Source: Trichaptum fuscoviolaceum
Taxonomy: Eukaryota; Basidiomycota; Agaricomycetes; Hymenochaetales; Trichaptaceae
NCBI GenBank assembly: GCA_910574455.1
Contig: CAJSYZ010000001.1
Coordinates: 783,961 to 847,960, forward strand
DNA length: 64,000 nucleotides
Direction: 5' to 3'
Of the stretch, positions 12,700-22,737 are shown one piece after another. The notes beneath the pieces are model-generated. The model was not told the origin of the DNA. It worked only from the letters and a program-made list of their open reading frames with translations, and did no database searches. A program made the translations under genes and the position numbers. How positions within the stretch are numbered: position 1 is the stretch's first letter; each line of letters opens with the position of its first letter.

Positions 12700-14148
12700 A
12701 TGGCTCCTTCTGCTACTGAGACTGTCACCACCGCTGTCGAAAGCATTCCTCAGGCTAACGGTGTGGGCAAGTTGAGCCTCAACGGAAAGGTGGACCCTGC
12801 AGATGTATGTTCACACCGCCTGAAATAAAACTGTTAGACTTTCGTCCTGACATACTACTATTTCGCGATTGTAGAAGGGACCTTCTTACCCATTGTATTA
12901 CCCTCACTTCGATGTGAATGAGAAATTTCCTCCTACGGAGATTTTCGGTGAGTAAAGTAGCTTCTACCGGCGAGCTTATTGACTAAACGATACGCAACTG
13001 GCAGAGTTCAAGGACCCTGGACTTCGCGCTGATCCGAAGAAGCCCAACCTTCTCAACGAGAAGGCGGAGTACCGTCAACTGAGCCCTTTCATCGGCGCGG
13101 AAATTAAGAACGTTCAGGTCTCAAAACTATCAAAGGAGGGACTCGATGAGCTCGCTCTACTCACCGCAGAGAGGAAGGTGGTTGTCTTCAGGGATCAGGA
13201 CTTCAAGGACCTATCGCCTGAGCGTCAGATTGAGATTGCAAAGTAGGATCACGGCGTCGTCGTTGTTGAGGTTATAACTCACCTTTTTTCTCAACTGCTT
13301 AGACACTTCGGGCCAATCCAAGTCCATCCAACATCTGGCAATGTGAAGGGCTTCCCTGAGTTCCATGTTGGTACGTCAAAATCTCTTAGCTACTGTATTC
13401 AACTCCGGCTGACTTTTAAAAGTTTATCGGGATGGGAAGTACAACCCTTTCAAGGAGTACTTTGGCGGGAATCGCATCAGCAAGACCAGCTGGCATTCCG
13501 ATGTGGTCAGTTATCATTCACGCATGAATCTGTTGTCCAATTACTTATAGTACCTTACGCCAGTCATACGAGAAGCAACCCCCGGGTACGACATTCTTCT
13601 GGATCCTCGACCAACCTGCGAGTGGTGGCGGCGACACCCTCTTCTTGTCGCAAGTTGAGGCGTACAACAGGCTCTCGGACGAATTCAAGAAACGTCTCGA
13701 GGGTCTTCGCGCCGTGCACTCTGCAGTGCCACAGGCCGAGCATTCCCGCAAACGCGGAGGACCAGTCAGGCGCGAGCCCGTCGAGAGCGAGCACCCGATC
13801 GTCCGGCAGCACCCTGTGACGGGCGAGAAGGCACTGTACGTCAACTCGGGCTTCACCAAGCGTATTGTCGGCTTCAAGGATGAGGAGTCGGAGTTCCTGC
13901 TCAAGTTCCTCTTCGATCACATCGCCAAGGGAGCTGACTTCCAGATTCGTGCAACGTACGAGCCAGGTACCGTTGTAGTTTGGGTATGCCCCCCTTCCTC
14001 TATATTCTCGACTTAGTAAATTGCTTACTTTGATTATTTCCAGGACAATCGTCTGACTGTCCATTCCGCCACTGACGATTACTCTGACACACAAAGACGC
14101 CACGCTGTCAGACTAACCCCTCAGGCGGAGGTTCCCATACCAGCATAG
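12700..14148 (+). CDS. TauD/TfdA-type alpha-ketoglutarate dioxygenase (sulfonate/taurine-like)
   Basis: Fe(II)/2-oxoglutarate dioxygenase of the fungal Jlp1/TauD group, which typically releases sulfite from alkylsulfonates such as taurine. The ATG at 12700 starts MAPSATETVTT. The order is family-like: YPLYYPHFD, RQLSPFIGAEI, VVVFRDQDF, the metal motif HxD in SWHSDVSYE (His and Asp), GGDTLFLS, the distal His in RLTVHSATDDY and the 2-oxoglutarate Arg in RRHAVRL. An intron (near 13505-13560) separates the HSDV and SYE parts. The stop is at 14146-14148. About six introns and roughly 375 residues. All ligand residues are present, so it should be active. The exact substrate is inferred only at family level. 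Confidence 0.9.
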
Positions 14149-15594
14149 AGTATGTTAACAATTCTATTAAGATGTACAATATATATCATGCATGCATACA
14201 CAAGAAAACAAATGCAACTACGCTTTCGTATATGAGCTAGTTTCGCATGCTATTGCACCAAGGATAACAAACCTTCTTGAGGTCTCAGGTAAGAATAATG
14301 CCAGAAGACTTGATTGAATAGCGTTTGTACGTTTGTTTCATGGCTTTCAGCAACTAGATTCATTGACAGGTACAGTAGGCTGACTAAATAGACCATTACA
14401 ATCGACATAACATACAAAGATAGGGATAATGCGGTCGATCGAAACATAATCCAGTCACCCCTTAACTACAAGTGCCACTAGAATCACAGAAGTTCGAGAA
14501 CAGTCCTGAGTATTATTTGATTTTTTTTTCTATATGCGTCCTGAAAAACAATCATAAATTAGTACGAACTAGCTTTATGGTCGAAAATTACATACCGAAT
14601 CAGCACACTTCTGCGCGTCCCATTGTAGGGCTGGTAAAGCAACTGAAGAGTCCTCAACAGACGGCTACGAGCAGTGGAGTCAAAGTCGTCGCCAACGGAC
14701 TAGCTCCGGGGCATGTGTACGAAGCTGAGCATCGCGACTCGTAGACTTCACCGAGTTCTGTGGGCCTAATTGATCGATTAACTGGAATGTTTGAGGTGAA
14801 GATGTAGGGGTGTAGGGCTATCTTCTCCACCAGCTTCGCTTGGCATCGACGCCAGCGAAACAGTTGCGGCTTTCGTCCGTCTCGGTAGGGAAGCCACCAA
14901 CAATGCCCTAAATACGATCAACGCAAGTGGCATTGGCAGCCGAGAGGCCCTGTTTGAAAGGAGCTTAGAGAATTCCGTAAGAGAGAATCATAGTATAGAG
15001 AAGGAAGGAGAAGGGCTTACCAAAGCTGCTCGTCCAACGCATATACATATGGCGTGGGGCGCGCAGATGTGGAATCCGTCAATAGTGTCCTGTGTTCAGC
15101 GTCGTTCGGCATCGAGCTCGGTCCTATGTCGACAGGCACACTACTGCGTGTAGGGTGCGGTAGTGAGGGGATGTCAACCAACCACCTACAGCTAAGTAGG
15201 GGGAGGGGTAAAGAAACCTCTGAAGCTGCAGGTGCTATGCTCGAGACTATTTATGCCTTTCTGCAGTGGCGGTGTTTAGTTTCGAAGTGGGCCAGCAATA
15301 CAAAGTCACGAGATTCTGAGGCTTTCAGGAGGTTGGATCAGTGGACCAGGCAGCCACTCACGTGAATCGTGGACGAGGCTCAATCGCAGCAATCGCAAAG
15401 CAACGGAGGAGCAAAGAATGGGATTGGTGTACGTCACAGCCATAATGATACATAGCAAGAGACCAGGGATGCAACGAGAACAAGAATGTGATGGGTATAA
15501 AGAGCGTACGAAGATGAGTTCATTTGAGTACTCATCATTGCAGGACTGCAAATAAATATAAAGGTGCAAGTAAGAATAGAAACGAACCCAGACA
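14149..15594. other. intergenic region with an unresolved open-frame island
   Basis: About 1.4 kb. The 14149-14800 part is AT-rich and looks non-coding. In the GC-richer 14820-15160 part, long stop-free frames run on both strands, and on the minus strand a good donor/acceptor pair (donor near 15020, acceptor near 14955) is visible, followed by a frame reading GIVGGFPTETDES and CFAGVDAKR before a stop near 14820. The upstream frame contains an in-frame stop, so I cannot assemble a gene; it may be a decayed small secreted-protein gene. Confidence 0.3.
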
Positions 15595-17085
15595 TCAGTT
15601 GGATACGAACGATGCTAGACGACTGATGCGGTCCTTTGTGATGGCAATAGCTGTTGCAGCATCGGATCCATCTACCCAGTCGTCCAGTAAAACCAAATGT
15701 TCAGTCCGATTCAGACTCTCCTGATACGTCTGAATGAAGTTCAACAGAACCGTATCGAATTGTCCTTTCGTGGACACCAATGGCAAGTTGTAGTCATTCG
15801 CGGCGAGCAGTGTTAGGAGGAGTTCTTTGTCCGGTCCACTCAGGTAGTAGTCAGTCGCGGTCGCCTGTACTTGGAACGTCGTCATTTGATGACCGTTCTG
15901 CGCAGAAGCAGTTATAACGCGTTCATACGCTGCCTGCATTGTGGAGGGGTCGATAGTTGCCCAGTCAGCCGAGTTCCAGGCATCAAGGGCGTTAAGCGTT
16001 GGCCCATGATTGGAGTCCGTCATGATGAGTCGGGAGTTTGACGCACGAAGTTCCGACAAAGTCATACCAAACACCTCCGGTCCAACGATCTTGATTGTTT
16101 GATCGACGCCAGGCGCGGCAAATGCTTGCTGTGTCACATTCTGTAGATCTGCAGCGGACGGCACCATGCTAGCTTGTGCGAAGCCGTTGCTCGTGATGCT
16201 GACTTGAACGATCTCCGTCGGATGAACGGTCAGGAATTGCAAGATCTCCGTCAGTGAGTCGACCCATTTCGCTCCAGGCAGGATGTCGTGTTGGTGCCTG
16301 ATCTCCGTCATCCCAAGGTCAACTAGTTCCTGAACGGAGAATCCAGGCCGGAAGTCAAAGAAACGCGTGCCCATGTCCAACATGTTCGTGACGGTGTCCT
16401 TCTGCGTGAGTCCGCCCAACCAGATCGCGTACGACTCGAAATTCGAAGTCACTAAACCACTGATGATAGGCCCGAGAAGGAGTAATAAAGCTGCAACCAT
16501 AGCTGGGTTGCTCTTAATTTCGTCCAGGCCCTCTGTCGTGTTCATACCTGCGTCGTGTGCCCCGGGAAGGCATAGAGCCCAGAACGGCGTAGAGTCGGGT
16601 AGACTCCCCATCCAATCCGACTGGTCCGATGCTATGTGGACGTAGAGCTGGTGCTTCATGTTCTCCGACGCCTCCATGATACCTATCGACATTATGTACT
16701 GATCGTCGATCACTACCGAAGGATTTGAGCGAGCTGGAGGGATGTCTGTAGTCAAAGATCCGGTAATCGCGCCCGCCGCGATGTTATACTGCTTGACAGT
16801 GTTTCCAGAGACTTTAATGAGCAGCTGCGCCGGTCCATCCAAGAGTCCGAACTCGACGTCGTCTCCATTAGATTGGTTGTCGCCTGGTCCTCGAGTGAAG
16901 ACTTCGCTACCCTTGTGAAGCTCAATAGTAATGGGACTCGAGTCTTCTATGAAAGACCAAAACAACAGGCCCTTGGTCGGCGCAGAGATCAGCGAGGTCG
17001 CTTTGTCCCTAACATAATGGATAGCTCGAGCTACGCCGTTGAGCATGGTTGAAGTGAGTGCAAGCCAGAGTGGGCCAGTGAGCAA
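15595..17085 (-). CDS. PI-PLC-X-like phosphodiesterase (PLC-like TIM-barrel protein)
   Basis: Intronless 496-residue protein with a C-terminal PLC-like phosphodiesterase TIM barrel. The N-terminal part (residues 1-160) is beta-rich (GLLFWSFIEDSS, GPAQLLIKVSGN) and may be a lectin- or actinoporin-like ligand module. The catalytic domain begins near residue 165 with FWALCLPGAHDAGMNTTE (first catalytic His), then DMGTRFFDFRPG (Arg) and EIRHQHDILPG (second His). A PLC-Y domain is absent, as in bacterial-type PI-PLCs and related fungal proteins. The N-terminus (MLTGPLWLALTSTMLNGV) is only weakly signal-like. Lipid hydrolysis is inferred from the family and not proven. A TATAAA box lies about 27 bp upstream of the start. 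Confidence 0.8.
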   Translation of the reverse strand: MLTGPLWLALTSTMLNGVARAIHYVRDKATSLISAPTKGLLFWSFIEDSSPITIELHKGSEVFTRGPGDNQSNGDDVEFGLLDGPAQLLIKVSGNTVKQYNIAAGAITGSLTTDIPPARSNPSVVIDDQYIMSIGIMEASENMKHQLYVHIASDQSDWMGSLPDSTPFWALCLPGAHDAGMNTTEGLDEIKSNPAMVAALLLLLGPIISGLVTSNFESYAIWLGGLTQKDTVTNMLDMGTRFFDFRPGFSVQELVDLGMTEIRHQHDILPGAKWVDSLTEILQFLTVHPTEIVQVSITSNGFAQASMVPSAADLQNVTQQAFAAPGVDQTIKIVGPEVFGMTLSELRASNSRLIMTDSNHGPTLNALDAWNSADWATIDPSTMQAAYERVITASAQNGHQMTTFQVQATATDYYLSGPDKELLLTLLAANDYNLPLVSTKGQFDTVLLNFIQTYQESLNRTEHLVLLDDWVDGSDAATAIAITKDRISRLASFVSN

Positions 17086-17688
17086 AGACTAACCAGCCGG
17101 AGCATTCAAGCTTTATACACTTTGTTCGCTGGCATCGAAGATCATCATGTCGCTCTGACATTGTGCTCGATGCCCATCCTCAGCGTCTTCTGGAAACAAG
17201 GCCAATAGGGATATATAGCTCAACTTCCCCGGAGTGCTATTTTAAGCACGTCGAGATTGTACCGAGCGAGGTATATAACCACAGGAGGCAAGAAAGGCAC
17301 ATGCTAGGGAATCACAAGCTACCCGGAGAAGTTCTATTCATCTCTCAGACATTGCCCATGCGCTGCAAGTCAATGCATCATTCGTCCGCCAACTTCTGAT
17401 AGGGGTCACAAGTACGCACGTTCATTAGAGAAATGGCTTGAGATCTGCGTCACTGGAGATGAAGTCATGGCATTCTGAATACACAAGGCGTACGATACAA
17501 GGCTATAGTCGATGTGCCTTAAGAAGACGGGTCAGATTTGATGTTTATGGGTATTCCACAAAACACGCAAAACTACCGGATACCTCGAGAGAAGCAAGTA
17601 TCGCAGCGCACTTGATACATATCAGTGATCATTACCAGACATCGGCTATATCTGATGTGAAGAAGACTGATAAGCCGAGCTTTGCCCT
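17086..17688. other. intergenic region upstream of the PLC-like gene
   Basis: About 600 bp between the stop of the glyoxalase-like gene and the start of the PLC-like gene, both on the minus strand. It holds the PLC-like promoter at its left end. The plus-strand open frames starting at 17163 and 17438 have no recognisable content. Confidence 0.5.
17112..17117 (-). promoter_or_regulatory. TATA box of the PLC-like gene
   Basis: Reads TATAAA on the minus strand, about 27 bp upstream of the start codon at 17085. The short distance would give a very short 5' leader, so transcription may also begin elsewhere. Confidence 0.4.
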
Positions 17689-18853
17689 CTACTCCTTCCA
17701 GACCACCCGGCCGAATGGACTGGTTGCTTCACCGGTTTGTCCACCTTCCACATGGAAAGCAACTTCAAAAATACCAGGGCCGTGTGTCTTCAGATATTCT
17801 TCTTCTACGGGTGAGGATGCGACAGATAGGATCAGCTGTGGGACAGGGCTCTTTGCTGTGTCCAGGCGGCCCGTTGATGGTGTCTCCAAGTCCCAAGACG
17901 ACCTTGTATGCGTCGAAGACGTGGGCTGTGTCCCGACGACCGAAGATAGATGGGCCTTAAAAGACGCGTAGTCTGAAGATGGAGTCAAAACTCGGACGTG
18001 TGATATGCCCCTTGAAGTGTTAGGGTGCGCGACAGATGCTTCGTTTATCGGGACCTGCAACAGATACACCCTCAATTTAGGTACTTAACATAAACAGCAC
18101 AGAAAACAGATACGCACCCGTAGCACCCTCTCCGTAACATCACCGCAGAAAAAAGGCAACAATCCTCGACCGTGCTTATCCACAGCCGGCGCAGTTATCT
18201 TCCACTTCAAAATCTGCCCGTCTGGCCTTGTCCTTCCACCCGGCACAGATTTCTCGTATCGCGTGCCCGATTGCTCACGTTCGGCTCTCTCGTTAATAAC
18301 GTCTGCAAGATCCACACTAGCGTCCGCGGGTGGGTTGGATGAGCCGAAGCCAAGGAAAGCGAAGTCTATCCAGCCAGGTTGCATGGATGCCCAGAAGTGC
18401 GACTCGCGCGCACGCCGTTCAGGTGAATCGGGCGGATAATACGATACTGGATGCGTGAAATGGATGAGCTCTATGTAGGTTGAGTCTGACAAGATCTACG
18501 TGAAATGAATTAGTAGTCTGTTTTGCTGTAGTCAAACAGTGCACCGAGCAGCTACTCACAATGAGCGCATTCGCGGTGAGACCGTCAGCGTGTGTTCCGC
18601 CCTGTATAACACTTCATACGAGTATACGAATTAAACAGAATGTAATCGATGCAACAATGCGTGTAGGACGAGGAGCCAGATACCGTGGTGTAAGCATGGT
18701 GGGGGTTTGAGGGAGACAGTCAAGCTCGTCGCGTCTACAAATATCCACTGGGTGAGCTTACTGGAAGCCTAGTCTCTTCCATTGTTCGATTGTCTCCGAC
18801 GCCGAGTCTGGAGGAGTGAGGTGAACAATGTGATCTAATACTTTCGTCGACAT
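17689..18853 (-). CDS. glyoxalase-like domain protein (Glyoxalase_3 type)
   Basis: Predicted member of the vicinal-oxygen-chelate (glyoxalase/bleomycin-resistance) fold family found in many fungi. The start at 18851-18853 gives MSTKVLDHIVHLTPPDS, the usual first beta strand with its metal-ligand His. After a longer first intron come GGTHADGLTANALI and then SDSTYIELIHFTHP, where the repeated IELIHF strand carries a Glu and a His. The second half contains HPNTSRGISHVRVLTP, the expected second-module strand. The protein ends in FGRVVWKE at 17689. About 300 residues. The reaction is unknown; the family call rests on the two strand motifs and overall order. Confidence 0.7.
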
Positions 18854-19126
18854 GGGGGTGGAAGGAGACAAGACACCATCTGCTTCGCATCAGCAGGACT
18901 CACGGCCAGCAATGTCGCAATATTATGCAAGGCGAGCGTGAAATAGATAACATGTTGAATGATTATGTGTACACCTCTTTCGCCGTGATATGACAACGAA
19001 TCGGAGAAATTAGAAAATATGTGCCCCAAACATACCATTACGCTTAGAAGACGCGTCACAGGAAACAGATACTAATGTCTTCTGCTCCATTATTAGATAG
19101 AGCAGAACACCAACAGCGGCAAAATG

Positions 19127-19648
19127 TCATTTCTTAGCTACCCATAAGCCCGTCAGTCCTTGCTCGTCGCTACCCAAATATGGATCAAGCTCTGGAATAC
19201 TATCGTCAACGCCCTTGTCCTCTCCCCCATAATTCATATCCCACTGCTTCGCGCCTTCGGGATATGCGCCCACCATCTCAAACCCATCATGCTCCTCCAC
19301 GCAGCGATGGGCAACGCCGGACGGTATGACAATGATATCGCCGGTTCCAACGTCGGTTTCGACGGAGTTCGGGCCTTCGCTAGGCTCTTTATCCGACACG
19401 CCAAATCGTAGACGTGCAGAGCCTTTGAACACGCCGAGGGCCTCGTGCGTCGTCGAGTGATAGTGAGACTCGTGGTACATCCCATAACGCCATTGCGGTG
19501 TCCATTTGTTCTTTGAGAACTGGTCCTCGATGGATTTTGCCGTAACGTCCTGAGGGAAAGCGCCTTGATAAATTATCACTGGAAATTTGCTATTTGGAAC
19601 AAGTTGAGTGCGTGATAATGCAAAGGTTCGTGTAGCGAATTTGAACAT
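19127..19648 (-). CDS. cupin-domain protein, YjlB-like
   Basis: Small (173-residue) single-exon cupin. I start at the Met at 19648 (MFKFATRTFAL), although the frame stays open to 19771; the shorter start matches the usual family length of about 170 residues. The cupin core has HYHSTTHEALGVFKG (first motif with two His and a Glu) and GDIIVIPSGVAHRC (second motif with its His), then a tail with EMVGAYPEGAKQWDMNYG, typical of YjlB-like proteins. The metal ligands are conserved, but the function of the family is not established. The N-terminus is basic and aromatic, compatible with weak mitochondrial targeting, but not decisively so. Confidence 0.8.
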   Translation of the reverse strand: MFKFATRTFALSRTQLVPNSKFPVIIYQGAFPQDVTAKSIEDQFSKNKWTPQWRYGMYHESHYHSTTHEALGVFKGSARLRFGVSDKEPSEGPNSVETDVGTGDIIVIPSGVAHRCVEEHDGFEMVGAYPEGAKQWDMNYGGEDKGVDDSIPELDPYLGSDEQGLTGLWVAKK

Positions 19649-19877
19649 GGTGGTCGTTTGATTTGTTGTTGAGAGCAAAGACAATCCTTCATGCATAGAC
19701 TTGAAAACCAGAATGACGCTGTGGACAGGCATTGACGTCATCGGAGTCCTATTTCGACCGCAGAAATTCACAGCAAATAAGTTACAATATATCTATAATC
19801 TGTAAGACAGTAAGCAGTTGCCTGCAGATGAAAATAGGAAAATGAACGTACACAGTACACACCCCATTGTCGCAAAA

Positions 19878-22497
19878 TCATAATGCATCGAAGTTGATAT
19901 GGTGAGACGCCCTGCGCCGCTCAAGCTCGTCTTCTCTCTAAAATTGAGTCAGTCGTCAGTCGACGGAAGACAAGTTATGCGCGATGATCGAACACACACC
20001 TTCTCATTAAGATGCAACACAAACACAAACACAGCGAGCAAGATAGCGGTCACCACGACTGTCAGAGTCACCCATGGAATCCATGCTCCTGGACGAAGAT
20101 ATAGTTCTCTTCTCCAGGAGCCATTATCTCCAGCTGGCGGATAGATAACGACCTTCGAGTTCGGGATCACTCCTTCCATATTGATGAAATGGTCCTCCGA
20201 CTGTTTAGTCGATCCCACGAATAGGTTCTCGATATAATTATTCGTGCGACCCAATCCGAAGTATGCGTATGGAGTAAGGAGGGCCTGGTATGCTGTCTGA
20301 GGAAGCTGGCCGACTAACAGACGGTAATAAGCCATGATGATACTTCGAAACAATTTGAAGTTACCTTGAGCGGCGGTTCTTTGTCCGGTCGTATCGAAAA
20401 CCGTATATTTGTACGACGCTCCAGAATAGCTTACGCCAAATGGCTATGAGAAGGTAAGTGATAGACAGTCATCTCAATCATGATAACGCTTACATGATAA
20501 CGACCTGAACCATTCTTCGCATCGCACCACCCATTGTCACAAGCTCCATTTAGCACTAGATCAGATTGTTAGTAGAAGGATGGCCGACACTCGCAGAAAA
20601 CGTACCTATGGCTTTGAGGAAGAATGCGTCATAAAAGAAGTTATTTTGCACGAACAGGATTGGGCCTTGTCCCTGTTCGCCTGTCCTTTGGATCATGATA
20701 TCCAAGGTACCCTTTGCATGATGTCTTAGAAAAATTGATACCACTTCGTTGTTACACTCACATCCTCGTCAATATCAAAGAAAGCGACACCACTCGCGTC
20801 AACTACAGCGTTAAGCACTTCCGCGTCCTTCTTCACTATCTTGTAGCCCCTCTTCGCCCCATTTGAACTACAACCCGGCACACCTTTCCCGCATGGAACT
20901 GAGAATGCTAACCTAGGTGTGCGGTCAGACTTGTCGCCGATGCCAAGAAACCCTCCGTGTGGTAATGAGGCAGTGATAAAGAGAAGGTCTGGGAAACCAT
21001 CCAAATTGGAGTCGCCGAGCCGGATAGGAAGAGGAACAGCCGGAGAGGTTTGAGTGTCCAGTACAAGCATCGAGCTTGAGGGCGATATATCTGATACTGG
21101 GATCCTTACGAATGCCTATTAATTGTAACGTAAGTGCTTAAAGTCATTAACCAAGAAAACGAATCTTACATCGTTGTCTACTCTTTCGCTCAAGTCAAAC
21201 CTAAAGTTAGGATCGGCGACGCATAGGTCATCAGCTGGTCGACAGATCCTTTTCCCGTTCTTAATGCTTCCAGTAGCCGTTGATGTGCAGAGTGGCAGTT
21301 GTTGGTTGTACGCAATATTGATCATACAGTCAGAACCGACGCCAGTTGACGAGGAAACTGAAGTGCAAGTCACAAAAACCATGTCAATGGTCCCGTCCCT
21401 ATCCATATCCGCGAACGAGATAGCTTGGGTTCCAGAAGGAAGACGGCCGAGTTGAGCCAATGAAAAGCCCTCGCTTTTGTCATTGCGCCAGATCTGGAAG
21501 TACTTGTCTGAGGATCCCTGTTCATTACATACCAGGAACACATCTGACGAAGTATGGTATGAGAATGGTTGACAACAAAGAGATAGAGGTTGAAATACCT
21601 GCAAGGCAGTCACCGTCAAGGTCTACTACGGCATTGCTATGCGGATTTGATAAACTGCACGGTCGATGTTCATCGAATGGAGCTGTTGTTCTAGACTTTC
21701 GGTAAGCAGCTTATTCCAGCGACAATGTCATGACATACGTTTCGAAAACCGCAGTGTTGGGATTTGATTCATTGTACACGTTCTTCCATAAGCTCAGTGT
21801 ACCGGAACCGGGAGTCAAACCCAAAAGGTCGATTTTCAGGTCACCATTTGCATCCAATGGTATAGGCTGCGCTGCATTAGAGGTGGGTACAGGTAAAGGT
21901 GCAGGGTCTTAAGTTCGGGAAGAATCTGAGCAGAGCGTCATACTTTGAGATGTCGGCAGCGTACCAAAACCATTCCCCGGCGACCCGACATATAACTGCA
22001 TCGAAACCTCGGCCGGTGAAGCCCCATTGGTCATGACAAGTAAATCAAGTGTTCCGTCATGCGTGAAGTCGCCCGGAATAACATTCTGAACCTGATCATT
22101 GCGATTAAAAGATGCTGCTCGTTTGAATATGAATGCATCTAATGGAGGTTCAATGATGAGGTCATATTAGTGAAGGCGCTTGCGCTGCACACCGTGGTCC
22201 CAAAGATGAACAGTAACAGTTCTTCCATCCGCATTTGAGGTAACAATGTCCGTACTATGGAGGATCAGTCAAATTACTCTAAATACCGAGCATCTGAACT
22301 CACAACTGGTCTCCGTTGAAGTCACCAAAGGCTAGAACTCTCTGATCCTCACCGAGTCCCAGCGATCCTGCTTCCAGTAGAGAGTTCCCAGTAAATCGCT
22401 TCGGAGGGAAAGGCCAGAACGAATATGCAGAGCAGTCAAGTGCCAGAAGGATGAGATATACATTCAGCTTCCGTATTCGTTTCTGCCAGGAAAACAT
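19878..22497 (-). CDS. ITFG1/TIP homologue (FG-GAP repeat type I membrane protein)
   Basis: Homologue of the conserved T-cell immunomodulatory protein/ITFG1 family, secretory-pathway membrane proteins with integrin-alpha-like beta-propeller repeats. The start at 22497 gives a basic-then-hydrophobic signal sequence (MFSWQKRIRKLNVYLILLAL). FG-GAP/VCBS repeats are visible as Asp-rich loops: FGDFNGDQL, GDFTHDGTLDLL, DANGDLKIDLL, ADMDRDGTIDMVF, GDSNLDGFPDLLF and DIDEDGTLDI. Conserved blocks include GLGRTNNYIENLF near the C-terminus, followed by a membrane helix (VTLTVVVTAILLAVFVFVL) and a short cytoplasmic tail in a separate last exon, with the stop at 19878-19880. About a dozen introns and roughly 650 residues. 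It looks complete. Confidence 0.87.
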
Positions 22498-22737
22498 GGT
22501 GATGAGTGAGCTGTTGAGAAAGCTGCATAGTGACCATAAGCTCAGCTACACCGGGTTAAGCCTGCCCTAAGTGATTCAGGGCTGGTTTACTGAAGCTCAT
22601 TGTGGAATCATCAGTTGCCAATGGTTTTGACCTCCGTCCTCAAGTGTACCCACTTTTAAACTGGCGACGCCAGAGAAACCCTTTACTTTCGCTTGTAATA
22701 CTTTCAAGACGGCTCCTATCTGCGCGGGATAACTTCA
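22498..22737. promoter_or_regulatory. divergent promoter region between the ITFG1-like and WD40 genes
   Basis: Only 240 bp separate the start codons of two divergently oriented genes, so both promoters must lie here or overlap the 5' leaders. No clear TATA box is visible. This is inferred from arrangement alone. Confidence 0.5.

Noticed and set aside
4474..14148. P450, permease and dioxygenase as a secondary-metabolite cluster
   Set aside because: No backbone synthase (polyketide, peptide or terpene) is present and a DNA-repair gene sits in the middle.
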